A stretch of 64,000 bases of DNA from Chitinophagales bacterium (GCA_017303455.1 JAFLBM010000006.1:171989-235988); one strand, 5' to 3'. Positions 8,824 through 17,970 are shown, numbered from the stretch's first letter. Notes: generated from the letters alone by a model not told the origin. Numbers and translations: made by a program.

Positions 8824-9993
8824 ATGACCCCAAAAATGTCAAGAGAGGAGTTTTTAAAAACTACTGCTATGGCCAGTGCAGCATTGCTGGTATCATCTTT
8901 AGAAGGATGGGCGGCAACCACTACTGAAAAAAAATTACGGGTAGCCTTAATTGGCTGTGGTAGTGTAAGTAACCGGTATATCCCAAAACTCATGTCATCA
9001 TCCATGATTGAACTGGTAAGCCTGTGTGACATAAAATACGAAAGAGCTGAAGCGCAAAATAAACAGTACAATGTAAATGCAAAAACCTATCGCAATATTG
9101 ATGATATGCTGAAAGGTGTACCGTTTGATATGATGGTAACTACAACCGACATGCAGGTACATGGCGAATTAAACAAAAAAGCATTGCTGGCCGGCAGGCA
9201 TGTCTGGAGCGAAAAACCAATGGCCAATACATATGCCGAGGGAAAAGCATTATTGGAGTTGGCCAAAAGCAAAAAGTTAAGAATATGGGGTGCGCCGGCT
9301 GTCGTCAACTCACCGCAATTTGCTTTTATGAGCAAGCAAATTCAGGAAGGAAAATTAGGCAGAGTGGCGAGTGCACACGGGCAGTATGGTCATACCGGCC
9401 CCGGCTGGAGTGCTTTCTTCTATGAAAAAGACGGCGGCAGTATGCCTGATCTTGGGGTATATAATATTGCAACACTAACCGGCCTTCTTGGCCCCGCCAG
9501 AAGTATTATGGCTATGACGAGTATTGTAAACCCTGAACGCACAGTGGATGATAAAGGAAAAATAAAAGTAGTGGCAGAGGATAATGCTCATATATTAATG
9601 ATGCATGATAAAAATGTTATCAGTCACGTAATGTGCGGCTTCTGTTATTTCGATCCGCATGGACATGAAGCGACAAATCAAACACTGCATTCCATTCAAA
9701 TTTACGGCGACTATGGCAATATGCGATTGATCGGGTACGATTGGGAAACCAATGGAGTGATGCTGGATACGGATTGGGAAAAACCACCGGTGCTGATGAG
9801 TACCGACAAAGGAGGCTATGTGTGGCAGGAAGGCGCTAATGTGGTTGGCGAAAGTCTATTAACGGGTATTGAACCGAAGATAAATGTTGAACATGCGTTG
9901 CATGTACTGGAAATTATAGAAGCAGCCAGAAAATCGCAGGCTACAGGGCAGCGTATAAAAGTGAAAAGTACGTTTCCTTTTCCTGTGGTCTGA
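8824..9993 (+). CDS. Gfo/Idh/MocA family oxidoreductase with N-terminal export-like segment
   Basis: 389 residues. The N-terminal segment SREEFLKTTAMASAALLVSSLEGWAA resembles a Tat signal but lacks the second arginine, so export is uncertain. A Rossmann NAD(P) site follows (VALIGCGSVSNRYIP near 40), then the family's SEKPMA near 130 with the catalytic-type lysine, and the C-terminal beta-sheet domain (GGSMPDLGVYNIATLTG, HSIQIYGDYGNMRL). Members oxidise or reduce hydroxyls on sugars, inositols or amino-polyols, and some keep NAD(H) tightly bound for 3-keto-sugar chemistry. It is first in a run of same-strand catabolic genes up to 15999. The substrate is not predictable from sequence. Confidence 0.85.
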   Translation: MTPKMSREEFLKTTAMASAALLVSSLEGWAATTTEKKLRVALIGCGSVSNRYIPKLMSSSMIELVSLCDIKYERAEAQNKQYNVNAKTYRNIDDMLKGVPFDMMVTTTDMQVHGELNKKALLAGRHVWSEKPMANTYAEGKALLELAKSKKLRIWGAPAVVNSPQFAFMSKQIQEGKLGRVASAHGQYGHTGPGWSAFFYEKDGGSMPDLGVYNIATLTGLLGPARSIMAMTSIVNPERTVDDKGKIKVVAEDNAHILMMHDKNVISHVMCGFCYFDPHGHEATNQTLHSIQIYGDYGNMRLIGYDWETNGVMLDTDWEKPPVLMSTDKGGYVWQEGANVVGESLLTGIEPKINVEHALHVLEIIEAARKSQATGQRIKVKSTFPFPVV

Positions 9994-10099
9994 TAAATAT
10001 TTGTTTCCGGCATTTGTTTTTCATGGCGTCGGCTGTTGCGTCGCACACTTGTACTGTATATTTTCATGGTATCAAAAAACATTTAACTGGCATTATAAT

Positions 10100-11281
10100 A
10101 TGAAACTGGCAATTCTTGGTTCAGGATTTATTTCCCGCTTCTATGCGGATAGCCTAGTGGCACAGCGCAGAAAGGATACTATTGTTTCTGTGTATAGCAG
10201 AACAGAGGCCAATGCAAAAAAATTTGCAGATGATTACGGAGTGCCGGATTTTGAAACAAGCATACAGGAATGTGTAGCGAATAAAAATGTTGAAGCGGTT
10301 ATTGTCGGTTTATCAAATGATATGCATTTAGAGGCAGTACTGGCTTGTGCCGCTGCAGGTAAGCATGTGCTATGCACTAAGCCACTGGGAAGAACAGCGC
10401 AGGAAGCAATACAAATGCTGCAGGCCGTTGATAAAGCCGGCATAGTAGGGGGGTATTTGGAAGATTTATGTTACACGCCAAAATTTTTAAAATCGCTGGC
10501 TGCTGTAAAAAAAGGAAGCATTGGCGAAGTAATATGGACAAAGAGCAGAGAAACACACCCCGGCCCGCATAGCGATTGGTTTTGGAATAAAGAGAAATCC
10601 GGTGGTGGTTGTATAATTGACCTGGGCTGCCACTGTGTGGAAATCAGCAGGAATTTTATAGGGAAAAATATCAGGCCAGTTGAAGTAATGTGCTGGGCTG
10701 ATACAAGAGTGCATCCGATTGATGCGGAAGATAATGCCGTCGGCCTGGTGAAATATGAAAACGGCGCTATCGGCCAGTTTGAAGTAAGCTGGACATTTCG
10801 GGGTGGGATGGATTTGCGGGATGAAGTAATGGGAACAGAGGGAACCATCTGGACTAATAATTTTTTACGTACCGGGTTTGAAATGTTCACCAGTGGCAAA
10901 GGAGGTGATTATATTGCAGAAAAAGCAGAGAGTAACAGCGGCTGGTTATTCCCGGTAGGGGATGAAGTGCATGAGCTGGGCTATAGCCATATGTTTACTG
11001 ACATGTTTAATGCAATCGATAATGAAGACCAGCCTGCTGAAACATTTTATGATGGCTATATTATCAATGCAATTCTGGATGCAGCGTATCTTTCTGCTAA
11101 AACAAAAAACTGGGAACCTGTCATCATAGATGACTGGAGAGGAGTGCAGGAAAAGAAGGTAACAAAGGAAGTGACGAGTTATGACGAAGACCATTATTTA
11201 ATAAAAGAAGAGGTGCTTCCAACAGGGCAAAAGAAATTTATTATAAAAAATAAGAAGACGGGCTCAATTGAAAGACGGTAA
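10100..11281 (+). CDS. Gfo/Idh/MocA family oxidoreductase, cytoplasmic
   Basis: The ATG at 10100 is preferred to the upstream in-frame ATG at 10001 because the Rossmann motif LAILGSGFISRFYA starts directly after it; this gives 393 residues. The usual EKP motif is present as CTKPLG (lysine kept, glutamate replaced by threonine). The substrate domain shows KSRETHPGPHSDWFWNKEKSGGG, IIDLGCHCVE and GQFEVSWTFRGGMDLRDEVMGTEG. It has no signal, unlike the paralogue just upstream, so the two may act in different compartments or on successive intermediates. The stop TAA shares its last base with the ATG of the next gene, indicating translational coupling. Confidence 0.85.
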   Translation: MKLAILGSGFISRFYADSLVAQRRKDTIVSVYSRTEANAKKFADDYGVPDFETSIQECVANKNVEAVIVGLSNDMHLEAVLACAAAGKHVLCTKPLGRTAQEAIQMLQAVDKAGIVGGYLEDLCYTPKFLKSLAAVKKGSIGEVIWTKSRETHPGPHSDWFWNKEKSGGGCIIDLGCHCVEISRNFIGKNIRPVEVMCWADTRVHPIDAEDNAVGLVKYENGAIGQFEVSWTFRGGMDLRDEVMGTEGTIWTNNFLRTGFEMFTSGKGGDYIAEKAESNSGWLFPVGDEVHELGYSHMFTDMFNAIDNEDQPAETFYDGYIINAILDAAYLSAKTKNWEPVIIDDWRGVQEKKVTKEVTSYDEDHYLIKEEVLPTGQKKFIIKNKKTGSIERR

Positions 11282-12066
11282 TGACACAACTGAAAAATAA
11301 AAATATTGTCATCATAGGGGGGACTACCGGACTTGGATTGTCGGCGGCAAAAGCATTTGTTGCCAATGAGGCAAATGTTGTTGTGGTTGGCAGAAATGAA
11401 GCAAGTGTGGCGGAGGCAAAAATAATAGTAGGTAACCGGGCAGAAGCAATAATTGGTGATGCCTCAAAAGCTGGCACAGCAATCAGTGCTATTAATACAT
11501 GCATTCATAAATTTGGCAGCTTTGATGGCCTTTATCATGTAGCTGGGGGAAGTGGCAGAAAAATGGGTGACGGACCTTTGCATGAATTAACATTAGAGGG
11601 CTGGAATAAAACGCTTGAACTGAATCTTACTTCGTTAATGTTGTCTAATCAGGCGGCGGTGCAGAAATTTCTGGAACTGAAAAAAGGCGGAACAATTCTT
11701 AATATGGGTTCGGTGCTGGGATTCTCGCCTTCACCACTCTTTTTTTCTACCCATGCTTACGCAGCTTCAAAATCTGCTATCATTGGATTCAGTAAATCAA
11801 TTGCAGCGTTCTATGCAAAAAATAATATTCGTATAAATGTAATTGCACCAGCATTAGTTGAAACACCTATGGCACAACGTGCTGCTAACGATGGTGAAAT
11901 TTTATCTTTTATTAAAACAAAACAACCATTGGATGGAGGAAGAATAGGGCAACCAGGGGATTTGGATGGGCTGGCAATATATTTTATGAGTGATGCGTCT
12001 TCGTTTACAACAGGGCAGGTAATAGCAGTGGATGGGGGGTGGAGTATTAGTGAAGGAAGAACATAA
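11281..12066 (+). CDS. Short-chain dehydrogenase/reductase (SDR)
   Basis: A classical SDR of 261 residues. It has the cofactor loop IGGTTGLGLSAAKAF (TGxxxGxG type), the NxxG-region sequence HVAGGSG, the structural asparagine in ELNLTSL, catalytic serine in LNMGSVLG and the YAASK active-site pair. The C-terminus GQVIAVDGGW is typical. It overlaps the upstream oxidoreductase by one base (TAATG). The enzyme probably oxidises a secondary alcohol of the same sugar or polyol processed by its neighbours, but the specific substrate cannot be read from sequence. Confidence 0.88.
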   Translation: MTQLKNKNIVIIGGTTGLGLSAAKAFVANEANVVVVGRNEASVAEAKIIVGNRAEAIIGDASKAGTAISAINTCIHKFGSFDGLYHVAGGSGRKMGDGPLHELTLEGWNKTLELNLTSLMLSNQAAVQKFLELKKGGTILNMGSVLGFSPSPLFFSTHAYAASKSAIIGFSKSIAAFYAKNNIRINVIAPALVETPMAQRAANDGEILSFIKTKQPLDGGRIGQPGDLDGLAIYFMSDASSFTTGQVIAVDGGWSISEGRT

Positions 12067-12075
12067 AGGTACAAT

Positions 12076-12972
12076 GTGAAACAAATAACAACCATAGGGA
12101 TTGATTTAGGCGGCACCCGCATAAAAGGTGTTGCGGTTGATGACAATGGTAAAGTAGTAAGTCAAACGTATACGCCAACCAATGATGGCGAAGGGGAAGT
12201 ATGGAAAGTTGCGATCAAAACAACTGTGGAGGAATTAAAACAAAAACTACATAGTGATAAAATCTCGGTGGGAATATCAGCACCGGGTTTGCCCAGCATA
12301 GATAATACAGCAATCGCTTTTATGCCGGGCCGTTTAGGGGGATTGGAGAATTTTAATTGGGCGGAATATTTACAAAGCCCTGTTTGTGTTTTGAACGACG
12401 GGATAGCAGCGTTGGTGGCTGAAGCAAAAACAGGGGCCGCAAGGGAAAGCACCAATGCCATATTAATTACTTTAGGCACTGGCGTAGGTGGCGCATTATT
12501 GATAAATAAGCAACCCTACCAGGGGTCATTTAAAAAAGCAGGTCATATTGGTCACATGGTAATAGATAGTAACGATGATTGTGATGTAACAGGTATGCCC
12601 GGAAGCCTGGAAGAATGTATCGGTAATTGCTCGATTAAAAAAAGAACAAAAGGTAAATTTACCTCTACACAGGATGTATTGAATGCGTATAAGGAAGGTG
12701 ATGAGTTTGCCAAAAATATATGGCTGACATCGGTAAGAAAATTAGCTGCGGGATTAGCCTCGGTAAGTAATTTTATTTCCCCGGACACAATAATTGTTGG
12801 AGGCGGAATTGCAGAAGCGAACGAAGATTTATTTATCCCGCTCAATAAATGGTTTGATGAATTTGAATGGCAGCCGGGTGGTATTCGTCCGCAGATTGTA
12901 AAAGCGGTGCATGGTGATTTAGCCGGGGCAATTGGTGCAGCATGTTTTGCTATGGCAAAAAATAAAGAGTAA
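12076..12972 (+). CDS. ROK family protein (sugar kinase-like)
   Basis: GTG start, 298 residues. The phosphate-binding motif DLGGTRIKG opens the protein. VCVLNDGIAAL and ITLGTGVGGALLI match the ROK adenosine and sugar-site segments, and AGHIGHMVID supplies the conserved His pair. The usual zinc cluster CxCGxxGCxE is replaced by DCDVTGMPGSLEECIGNC, so the zinc site looks rearranged. There is no DNA-binding domain, which argues for a kinase rather than a NagC/Mlc-type regulator. It is 9 bases after the SDR gene and overlaps the Rieske gene by one base (TAATG). It may phosphorylate the sugar made by the dehydrogenases. Confidence 0.82.
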   Translation: MKQITTIGIDLGGTRIKGVAVDDNGKVVSQTYTPTNDGEGEVWKVAIKTTVEELKQKLHSDKISVGISAPGLPSIDNTAIAFMPGRLGGLENFNWAEYLQSPVCVLNDGIAALVAEAKTGAARESTNAILITLGTGVGGALLINKQPYQGSFKKAGHIGHMVIDSNDDCDVTGMPGSLEECIGNCSIKKRTKGKFTSTQDVLNAYKEGDEFAKNIWLTSVRKLAAGLASVSNFISPDTIIVGGGIAEANEDLFIPLNKWFDEFEWQPGGIRPQIVKAVHGDLAGAIGAACFAMAKNKE

Positions 12973-14177
12973 TGAATGTAAATGAATTAATCAGCAATTA
13001 TAAATCAGGTTACAGCCTGGCTCAGCCTTTTTACATCAGCAAAGAAGTGTTTGATGCAGAGTGGGAATCTATTTTCAAAAAGCATTGGCTCTTTGCAGGC
13101 AACACAGCACAAATACCCGGGCCGGGCGATTATTTTTTATACCCATTGCAAAATGATACCCTCATTGTCATTCGCGGAAACAATGGTGAAGTATATGCAC
13201 ATTACAACACCTGCACACACCGGGGTTCGGCTATTTGTTTGCAGGAGAAAGGAAATGCTGTAAAATTAATTTGCCCTTATCACCAATGGGTCTTTGATAA
13301 AGACGGTACCTTACTCAATGCCCGGATGATGCCGGATAATTTTTGCAAAGAACACTATCATCTTCGCTCGGTACATGTAAAGGAAGTTGGCGGCCTGGTT
13401 TTTATTTCGCTGGCAAAGGAGGCCCCAGATTTTTCTGCCATTGAGAAAAGCCTGTCACCTTATTTACTTCCTTTCGAAATCAATAAAGCAAAAGCAGCTT
13501 GTATAAAAAATTATAGACTAAAGGCAAACTGGAAATTAGTAGCCGAAAATTTCAGGGAGTGCTATCATTGCGGTGGGGCACATCCCGAGTATTGCAGTGC
13601 TGTAATCGGTGCCAATCTTCGGGAGAATACAGATGAACTTGCATTGGCTAAGCAAACAGAATGGATGGCAAAGGGACTGGCAACAGAATTAGTGGAGGTA
13701 ACCCCCGGTACTACTACCTATGCTATCCGTTATCCATTACGGCCGGGAGTTGAAAGCTATAGTGTGGATGGAAGAAGAGTATCGGTGCCAATGGGTATAC
13801 ATAAAGATCATGATGCCGGAGTGGTGGGATTGGTAAACTATCCAAACTTCTGGATGGATGCAGTGAGTGATTACGTGTGGACAATGAAGGTAACTCCTGT
13901 TGATGCAGCTACTACGGATGTGGAATTTTGCTGGTTAGTTGATGCAAATGCTATTGAGGGGAAAGATTATGACTTGAAACATTTAACTGCTTTTTGGGAA
14001 ATTACCGGGGAACAGGACGGCAAACTCTGCGAGAATAATTTTAAAGGCATTCAAAGCAATGCTTACCAGCCTGGTCCTTATGCACCGGTAGAAGACCAGG
14101 TAATCAACTTTGTGGACTGGTATGTGGAACAATTGAAGAACGAGGCAAATGAAAATATTCATACCAATAATGAATAA
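12972..14177 (+). CDS. Rieske 2Fe-2S aromatic-ring-hydroxylating-type oxygenase, alpha subunit
   Basis: 401 residues. The Rieske cluster ligands are complete: Cys81-x-His83 in NTCTHRGSA and Cys101-x2-His104 in CPYHQWVF. The catalytic domain has NWKLVAENFRECYHCGGAHPEYC, where His199 and His204 plus a downstream acidic residue would bind mononuclear iron. Overall it resembles the single-component alpha subunits that demethylate or hydroxylate quaternary amines (GbcA/carnitine-oxygenase-like) as much as aromatic dioxygenases. No reductase or ferredoxin gene is adjacent, so electrons must come from elsewhere. It is translationally coupled to a ROK kinase and an SDR, an unusual setting; oxidative demethylation of a methylated sugar or amine is one possible role (inference). 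Confidence 0.87.
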   Translation: MNVNELISNYKSGYSLAQPFYISKEVFDAEWESIFKKHWLFAGNTAQIPGPGDYFLYPLQNDTLIVIRGNNGEVYAHYNTCTHRGSAICLQEKGNAVKLICPYHQWVFDKDGTLLNARMMPDNFCKEHYHLRSVHVKEVGGLVFISLAKEAPDFSAIEKSLSPYLLPFEINKAKAACIKNYRLKANWKLVAENFRECYHCGGAHPEYCSAVIGANLRENTDELALAKQTEWMAKGLATELVEVTPGTTTYAIRYPLRPGVESYSVDGRRVSVPMGIHKDHDAGVVGLVNYPNFWMDAVSDYVWTMKVTPVDAATTDVEFCWLVDANAIEGKDYDLKHLTAFWEITGEQDGKLCENNFKGIQSNAYQPGPYAPVEDQVINFVDWYVEQLKNEANENIHTNNE

Positions 14178-15999
14178 CAGAATGATTTCCCTGTTTCTTC
14201 TGACATGCATGTTTGGTACAGCAAATGCACAAGACACTATTAGCGTAAGTGATTTTGGATATGTTGTTAATTCAAAAACCGATGCTGTTCCCTTTGTAAA
14301 AAAGGCAATAGCTGCCTGCAGAAATAAAAAAAAACCGGTACTCATCTTTCCCCGGGGGAGATATGATTTTTGGCCTGAACAATCTGCCAGCAAGCAGTAC
14401 TATGAATCTAATACAGATGTAATACCTGTAAGAAAATGCCCCATTTTGATTGAAGGGTTTAAAAACCTTACGATTGATTTTAAGGAGTCCGATTTAGTTT
14501 TTCATGGCATGATGCAGCCAATAACCGTTGACAGCAGCGAGAATGTACTAATAAAAAACGTAAGCATTGATTGGGATGTGCCGGTGATGGGCCAGGGTAA
14601 GATAATAGCAGTGGGAGAAAATTATATTGATGTGGAGATAAGCCCGGAGTCGCCTTATGAAATTAGTAATGGAAAAATATTCTTTGTTGGTGAAGGCTGG
14701 CGAAGCGAATTGTCGGACATTATGGAATTTGACAAGGAGACAAAGTTTATTGCTCAGGGTTGTGGTGATGGTTGTTTGGGCAATGATTTCTATTCGTATA
14801 CAGGGGAAGAAATAAGTAGAAACAATATTCGAATCAAATATAAAATAGCACGGCACCCTGAAATTGGCAATTACCTGGCACTAAGGCATAGCGCAAGAGA
14901 CCACGCAGGTACCTTTATTCGCAACAGCAAAAATATCCGGCTTGAGAATTTGAATATGTTTCAAAATGCAGGGCTGGGTATTTTATCGCAATACTCCGAA
15001 AATCTGAGTTTCAGAAATGTACAGTGTGTTCCCAATCCCAAAAAGGGCCGTGTATTTGCCGGACATGATGATGGGCTTCATTTTTCCAATTGTAAAGGGC
15101 AAATTACTGTTGACCATTGTCGCTTCGCGGGCCTGATGGATGATCCCATCAATGTGCATGGTACCAGTGTCAGGGTAGTTAAAAAACTGGGCGATAGAAA
15201 ATTGCTTTGCAAATTTATACATGACCAGAGTTATGGCTTTGTCTGGGCAAGGCCGGGTGAGAAAATCGGATTTATAGAGCATGAATTTATGAATACTGCC
15301 GGTTTTGGGATTGTGGAATCATTTGCCCCAGTCAATCCAAGGGAATTTGAAATTAGTTTTACCGGACCGTTACCTTCGGTAATTACCGGGGGCGATGCTC
15401 TGGAGAATTTGACCTGGTCGCCCGACGTAATAATTAAAAATAGTTTTTTTGGAAGTTGCCGTGCAAGAGGAATTTTAGTTACGACGCCAGGTAAAGTAGT
15501 TATTGAAAAAAATATATTTGAATCAAGTGGCAGCGCTATTCTTATTGCAGGTGATGCTAATTACTGGTATGAGTCCGGGGCTGTAAAAGATGTAATGATA
15601 CGCAATAATACTTTTAATGCTCCGTGCCTTACTTCTATGTTTCAATTTTGTGAAGCCATCATCAGCATTTGCCCGGAGATACCAACAATTGATAGAGCTA
15701 AGCCGTTTCACCGGAATATCCGGATTGAAAAGAATACATTTAACCCCTTTGATTACCCGGTGCTGTATGCAAAATCTGTTCAGCGGCTCATTTTTTTGAA
15801 TAATTATATAAAACGGTCAGTAAAATTTAAGCCATGGCACCCAAGAAAACAAATGATAACACTGGAGTCTTGTCAAAAAGTAAGGATCAGCCAAAACAAA
15901 TTTTTTGGAGAGGTGTTAGGGAAGAATGTAAAGCTCATTAACACCCTGAGAACAGACTTGCAGTTGGATATGAAGCAATCTATAGTGATAGAGAATTAA
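14170..15999 (+). CDS. Secreted right-handed beta-helix enzyme, GH110-like (alpha-1,3-galactosidase family)
   Basis: I choose the ATG at 14170, which overlaps the Rieske stop by 8 bases and gives a signal peptide (MISLFLLTCMFGTANAQ), rather than the ATG at 14149. The protein is 609 residues of parallel beta-helix repeats (IRLENLNMFQNAGLGILSQ, ITVDHCRFAGLMDDPINVHGT, VVIEKNIFESSGSAILI). The segments GHDDGLHFSNCKG and MDDPINVHGTSVRV (near residue 323) closely recall GH110 enzymes of Bacteroides that cleave terminal alpha-1,3-galactose. Asp residues in these motifs are candidate catalytic groups. It ends the operon and converges with the MFS gene 18 bases further on. Family assignment is from remembered motifs. 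Confidence 0.78.
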   Translation: MNNRMISLFLLTCMFGTANAQDTISVSDFGYVVNSKTDAVPFVKKAIAACRNKKKPVLIFPRGRYDFWPEQSASKQYYESNTDVIPVRKCPILIEGFKNLTIDFKESDLVFHGMMQPITVDSSENVLIKNVSIDWDVPVMGQGKIIAVGENYIDVEISPESPYEISNGKIFFVGEGWRSELSDIMEFDKETKFIAQGCGDGCLGNDFYSYTGEEISRNNIRIKYKIARHPEIGNYLALRHSARDHAGTFIRNSKNIRLENLNMFQNAGLGILSQYSENLSFRNVQCVPNPKKGRVFAGHDDGLHFSNCKGQITVDHCRFAGLMDDPINVHGTSVRVVKKLGDRKLLCKFIHDQSYGFVWARPGEKIGFIEHEFMNTAGFGIVESFAPVNPREFEISFTGPLPSVITGGDALENLTWSPDVIIKNSFFGSCRARGILVTTPGKVVIEKNIFESSGSAILIAGDANYWYESGAVKDVMIRNNTFNAPCLTSMFQFCEAIISICPEIPTIDRAKPFHRNIRIEKNTFNPFDYPVLYAKSVQRLIFLNNYIKRSVKFKPWHPRKQMITLESCQKVRISQNKFFGEVLGKNVKLINTLRTDLQLDMKQSIVIEN

Positions 16000-16017
16000 T
16001 TTTAAATAAAGAAATGT

Positions 16018-17166
16018 TTATGCGTCATTTAGTTTTCTTTTTATAAACAGCATAAGTAATACCACAACAATCATTACAACCCCGGCGTTAATCAAAAACA
16101 CATCAGCCACTTTCATTCCTTTATTTAAAAAAATTTGTGTCCAGTAATTGCCTGCAATAGCTCCTATTCCGAAGTAAGATGCATATAAAAGCGACTGGCC
16201 TGTTGCCATCCACTTTTCGTTTACCAGCTTATTTACATACTCCACACACACCACCCAAAATAAACTCCAGCTAAAACCATGCAGCAATTCAACCGGTAAT
16301 GTGGCAGCCGGGGTGCTGATAAAGTAATACAATAACATTCTTACTGCCGTGGCTAAAACCGTAACTAATAATGTAATTTTTAAGCCTAACCGTAAAATAA
16401 TCCGGGCGGAAAAATAAAAAACCGGCAGCTCACATAAGCCCTGAAAGGATAAACCAAAACCAACTAACGAATCTGAGGCACCGTTATCCTTCAGATATGC
16501 AGAGTAAAAATTCCAGATAGCCGTAGCGCCCATCGAAACTAAAAACACGCAGAATAATAGAAACAACAGCGAACGGTTTTTAATTACATCCCAAACATTA
16601 CTATAAGCAGCAGTTCCTGTTTTTTCATATTTCTCATGTTGTAAAAAGAAGCAGCATACAAAAGCCAGAAACATGGTGATAGCGGATACAATAAAAATAA
16701 CCGTGATGTTTACCGCATCAATTACCTGCCCGGTTATTATAGTAGTAAAAGCAAAGCCAGCTGCACCATAAAACCGCAGGGAGCCATAGGAAAATTTAGG
16801 ATTGTCCTTTGCAATCTGTAACGCCATACTATCCAATACGGGCTGAATGGTGTTGTAGAATAAGGACATAAAAACGGTAATTAGAATCAGTAAGCCATAA
16901 CTATCGACAGCTAAAAATCCGAGATAGCTAAGCGAGGCAAGAAAGGTCGAAATCAGTAACGTTTTTTTATATCCTAATGTATCTGCCATATAGCCATAAA
17001 CCGGCTGCACGGCAAACATCATTACAGGAGTAATACTTAAAATAAGTGCGGACTGCGAAACACTTAAACCAGTATAAATACAATAATCATACAACTTGGG
17101 CAGCCAGGCACCTGTACAACAAAACACCAGGAAATACATAATACGGAGTATAGCAGCTCTTGGCAT
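16018..17166 (-). CDS. MFS transporter (MFS_1-like/nucleoside-H+ symporter-type)
   Basis: 382 residues with about 12 hydrophobic segments. The first half shows GAWLPKLYDYCIYTGLSVSQSALIL, the loop-2/3 motif GYMADTLGYKKTLL and KFSYGSLRFYGAAGFAF, which fits the PF12832 group (HcaT/YcaD/LacY-like permeases). The start codon overlaps the stop of the NagB-like gene by one base (TAATG on the minus strand), so the two are coupled and the transporter probably imports an amino sugar or related compound handled by that enzyme. The substrate is inferred from context only. Confidence 0.85.
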   Translation of the reverse strand: MPRAAILRIMYFLVFCCTGAWLPKLYDYCIYTGLSVSQSALILSITPVMMFAVQPVYGYMADTLGYKKTLLISTFLASLSYLGFLAVDSYGLLILITVFMSLFYNTIQPVLDSMALQIAKDNPKFSYGSLRFYGAAGFAFTTIITGQVIDAVNITVIFIVSAITMFLAFVCCFFLQHEKYEKTGTAAYSNVWDVIKNRSLLFLLFCVFLVSMGATAIWNFYSAYLKDNGASDSLVGFGLSFQGLCELPVFYFSARIILRLGLKITLLVTVLATAVRMLLYYFISTPAATLPVELLHGFSWSLFWVVCVEYVNKLVNEKWMATGQSLLYASYFGIGAIAGNYWTQIFLNKGMKVADVFLINAGVVMIVVVLLMLFIKRKLNDA

Positions 17167-17900
17167 TAGTGTGTTTTGTTTAAAAACGAGCCGGCCTCTT
17201 CGTCCACGAGTATGAATCCATTCGTATGTTGTTGCATGATACTTGCCGGGAAGGTTTCTGTAACAAGCCCTTCAACGGCTTGTTGTATTACAGTTGCTTT
17301 CTTTATTCCATTAGCCTGCAGCAATGCTTTCTTTGCTGCAAGTAAATGGCGAAGGCCGATCGTAATCCCTTTAGTCAGTTCCATTTTTTCTGTAAAATAT
17401 TTTTGTCCCACAGTCTTTGTGGTTTCATCTAACCGGGCAACATGGCAAAAGGAGTTGAATGGTGTCCCCGGCTCATTAAAGCCAATATGCCCGTTCATTC
17501 CAATACCCACCAGCATCATATCAATACCGCCAATTTTTTTTATATGCTCGTCCATTTTGTTACATTCATTTACCAGGTCGTCGGCCATTGCATCAAATAA
17601 AAAATATTGTGATGCATCCAACTGTAAAGGGCCAAACAGTTTAGTTTGGAAAAAATAATGGCAACTCCCTTCATTAGCGGGGGGTAGTCCTGCCCATTCA
17701 TCTAACCCTAAAAAGTGGAGGGATGAATAATCAATATTTTCCTCCTTTAATTTTTTTACCAGTAAATCACAAGTCAGGGAGGGTGTATGACCAGATGCCA
17801 TGCAAAGGGTAAGCGATGGGTTGTTTTTTATGGCAAAAGCAATTTGCGATGCTGCAAAATCAGATAAATTATGGTAATCGCTAAACGATAAAACCTGCAT
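17166..17900 (-). CDS. nagB: Glucosamine-6-phosphate deaminase family protein (NagB-like)
   Basis: The ATG at 17900 is chosen (244 residues); the longer frame from 17951 would add a non-homologous leader and run through the palindrome in the promoter region. Motifs are SGHTPSLTCDLLV, FLGLDEWAGL (catalytic Asp region), the signature GIGMNGHIGFNEPGTPF with active-site His and Glu, and TKGITIGLRHLLAAKKA near the end. These fit NagB, which converts glucosamine-6-phosphate to fructose-6-phosphate and ammonia; the related 6-phosphogluconolactonases lack the GHIGFNEPG block. The partner MFS gene is coupled downstream and the SIS-domain gene is divergent, so amino-sugar uptake and degradation is likely. 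Confidence 0.82.
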   Translation of the reverse strand: MQVLSFSDYHNLSDFAASQIAFAIKNNPSLTLCMASGHTPSLTCDLLVKKLKEENIDYSSLHFLGLDEWAGLPPANEGSCHYFFQTKLFGPLQLDASQYFLFDAMADDLVNECNKMDEHIKKIGGIDMMLVGIGMNGHIGFNEPGTPFNSFCHVARLDETTKTVGQKYFTEKMELTKGITIGLRHLLAAKKALLQANGIKKATVIQQAVEGLVTETFPASIMQQHTNGFILVDEEAGSFLNKTH

Positions 17901-17949
17901 AAATAAGGCAATTTGATGAAAAGGATAGCAGAGGGAAAAGGTATAAAAC

Positions 17950-17970
17950 AATTGCTGAATTTCAGCAATT
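17950..17970. promoter_or_regulatory. Perfect 21-bp palindrome, candidate operator between nagB-like and SIS genes
   Basis: AATTGCTGAA (17950-17959), one central T, then TTCAGCAATT (17961-17970): a perfect dyad with 10-bp arms in the 118-base divergent intergenic region. It lies 50 bases before the nagB-like start and 49 bases before the SIS start, in a position to control both. A TAACTTTA resembling the Bacteroidota -7 box is at 17987-17994 for the SIS gene. No regulator gene is adjacent. As it is not followed by a T-tract, a protein-binding site is more likely than a terminator. Confidence 0.6.

Noticed and set aside
10001..10099. Extended N-terminus for the second Gfo/Idh/MocA protein
   Set aside because: The added residues are Cys/His/Trp-rich and unlike the family; the Rossmann motif starts right at the ATG at 10100.
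17166..17900. 6-phosphogluconolactonase as the identity of the NagB-like protein
   Set aside because: The GMNGHIGFNEPG block and the GLDEW motif fit glucosamine-6-phosphate deaminase better.
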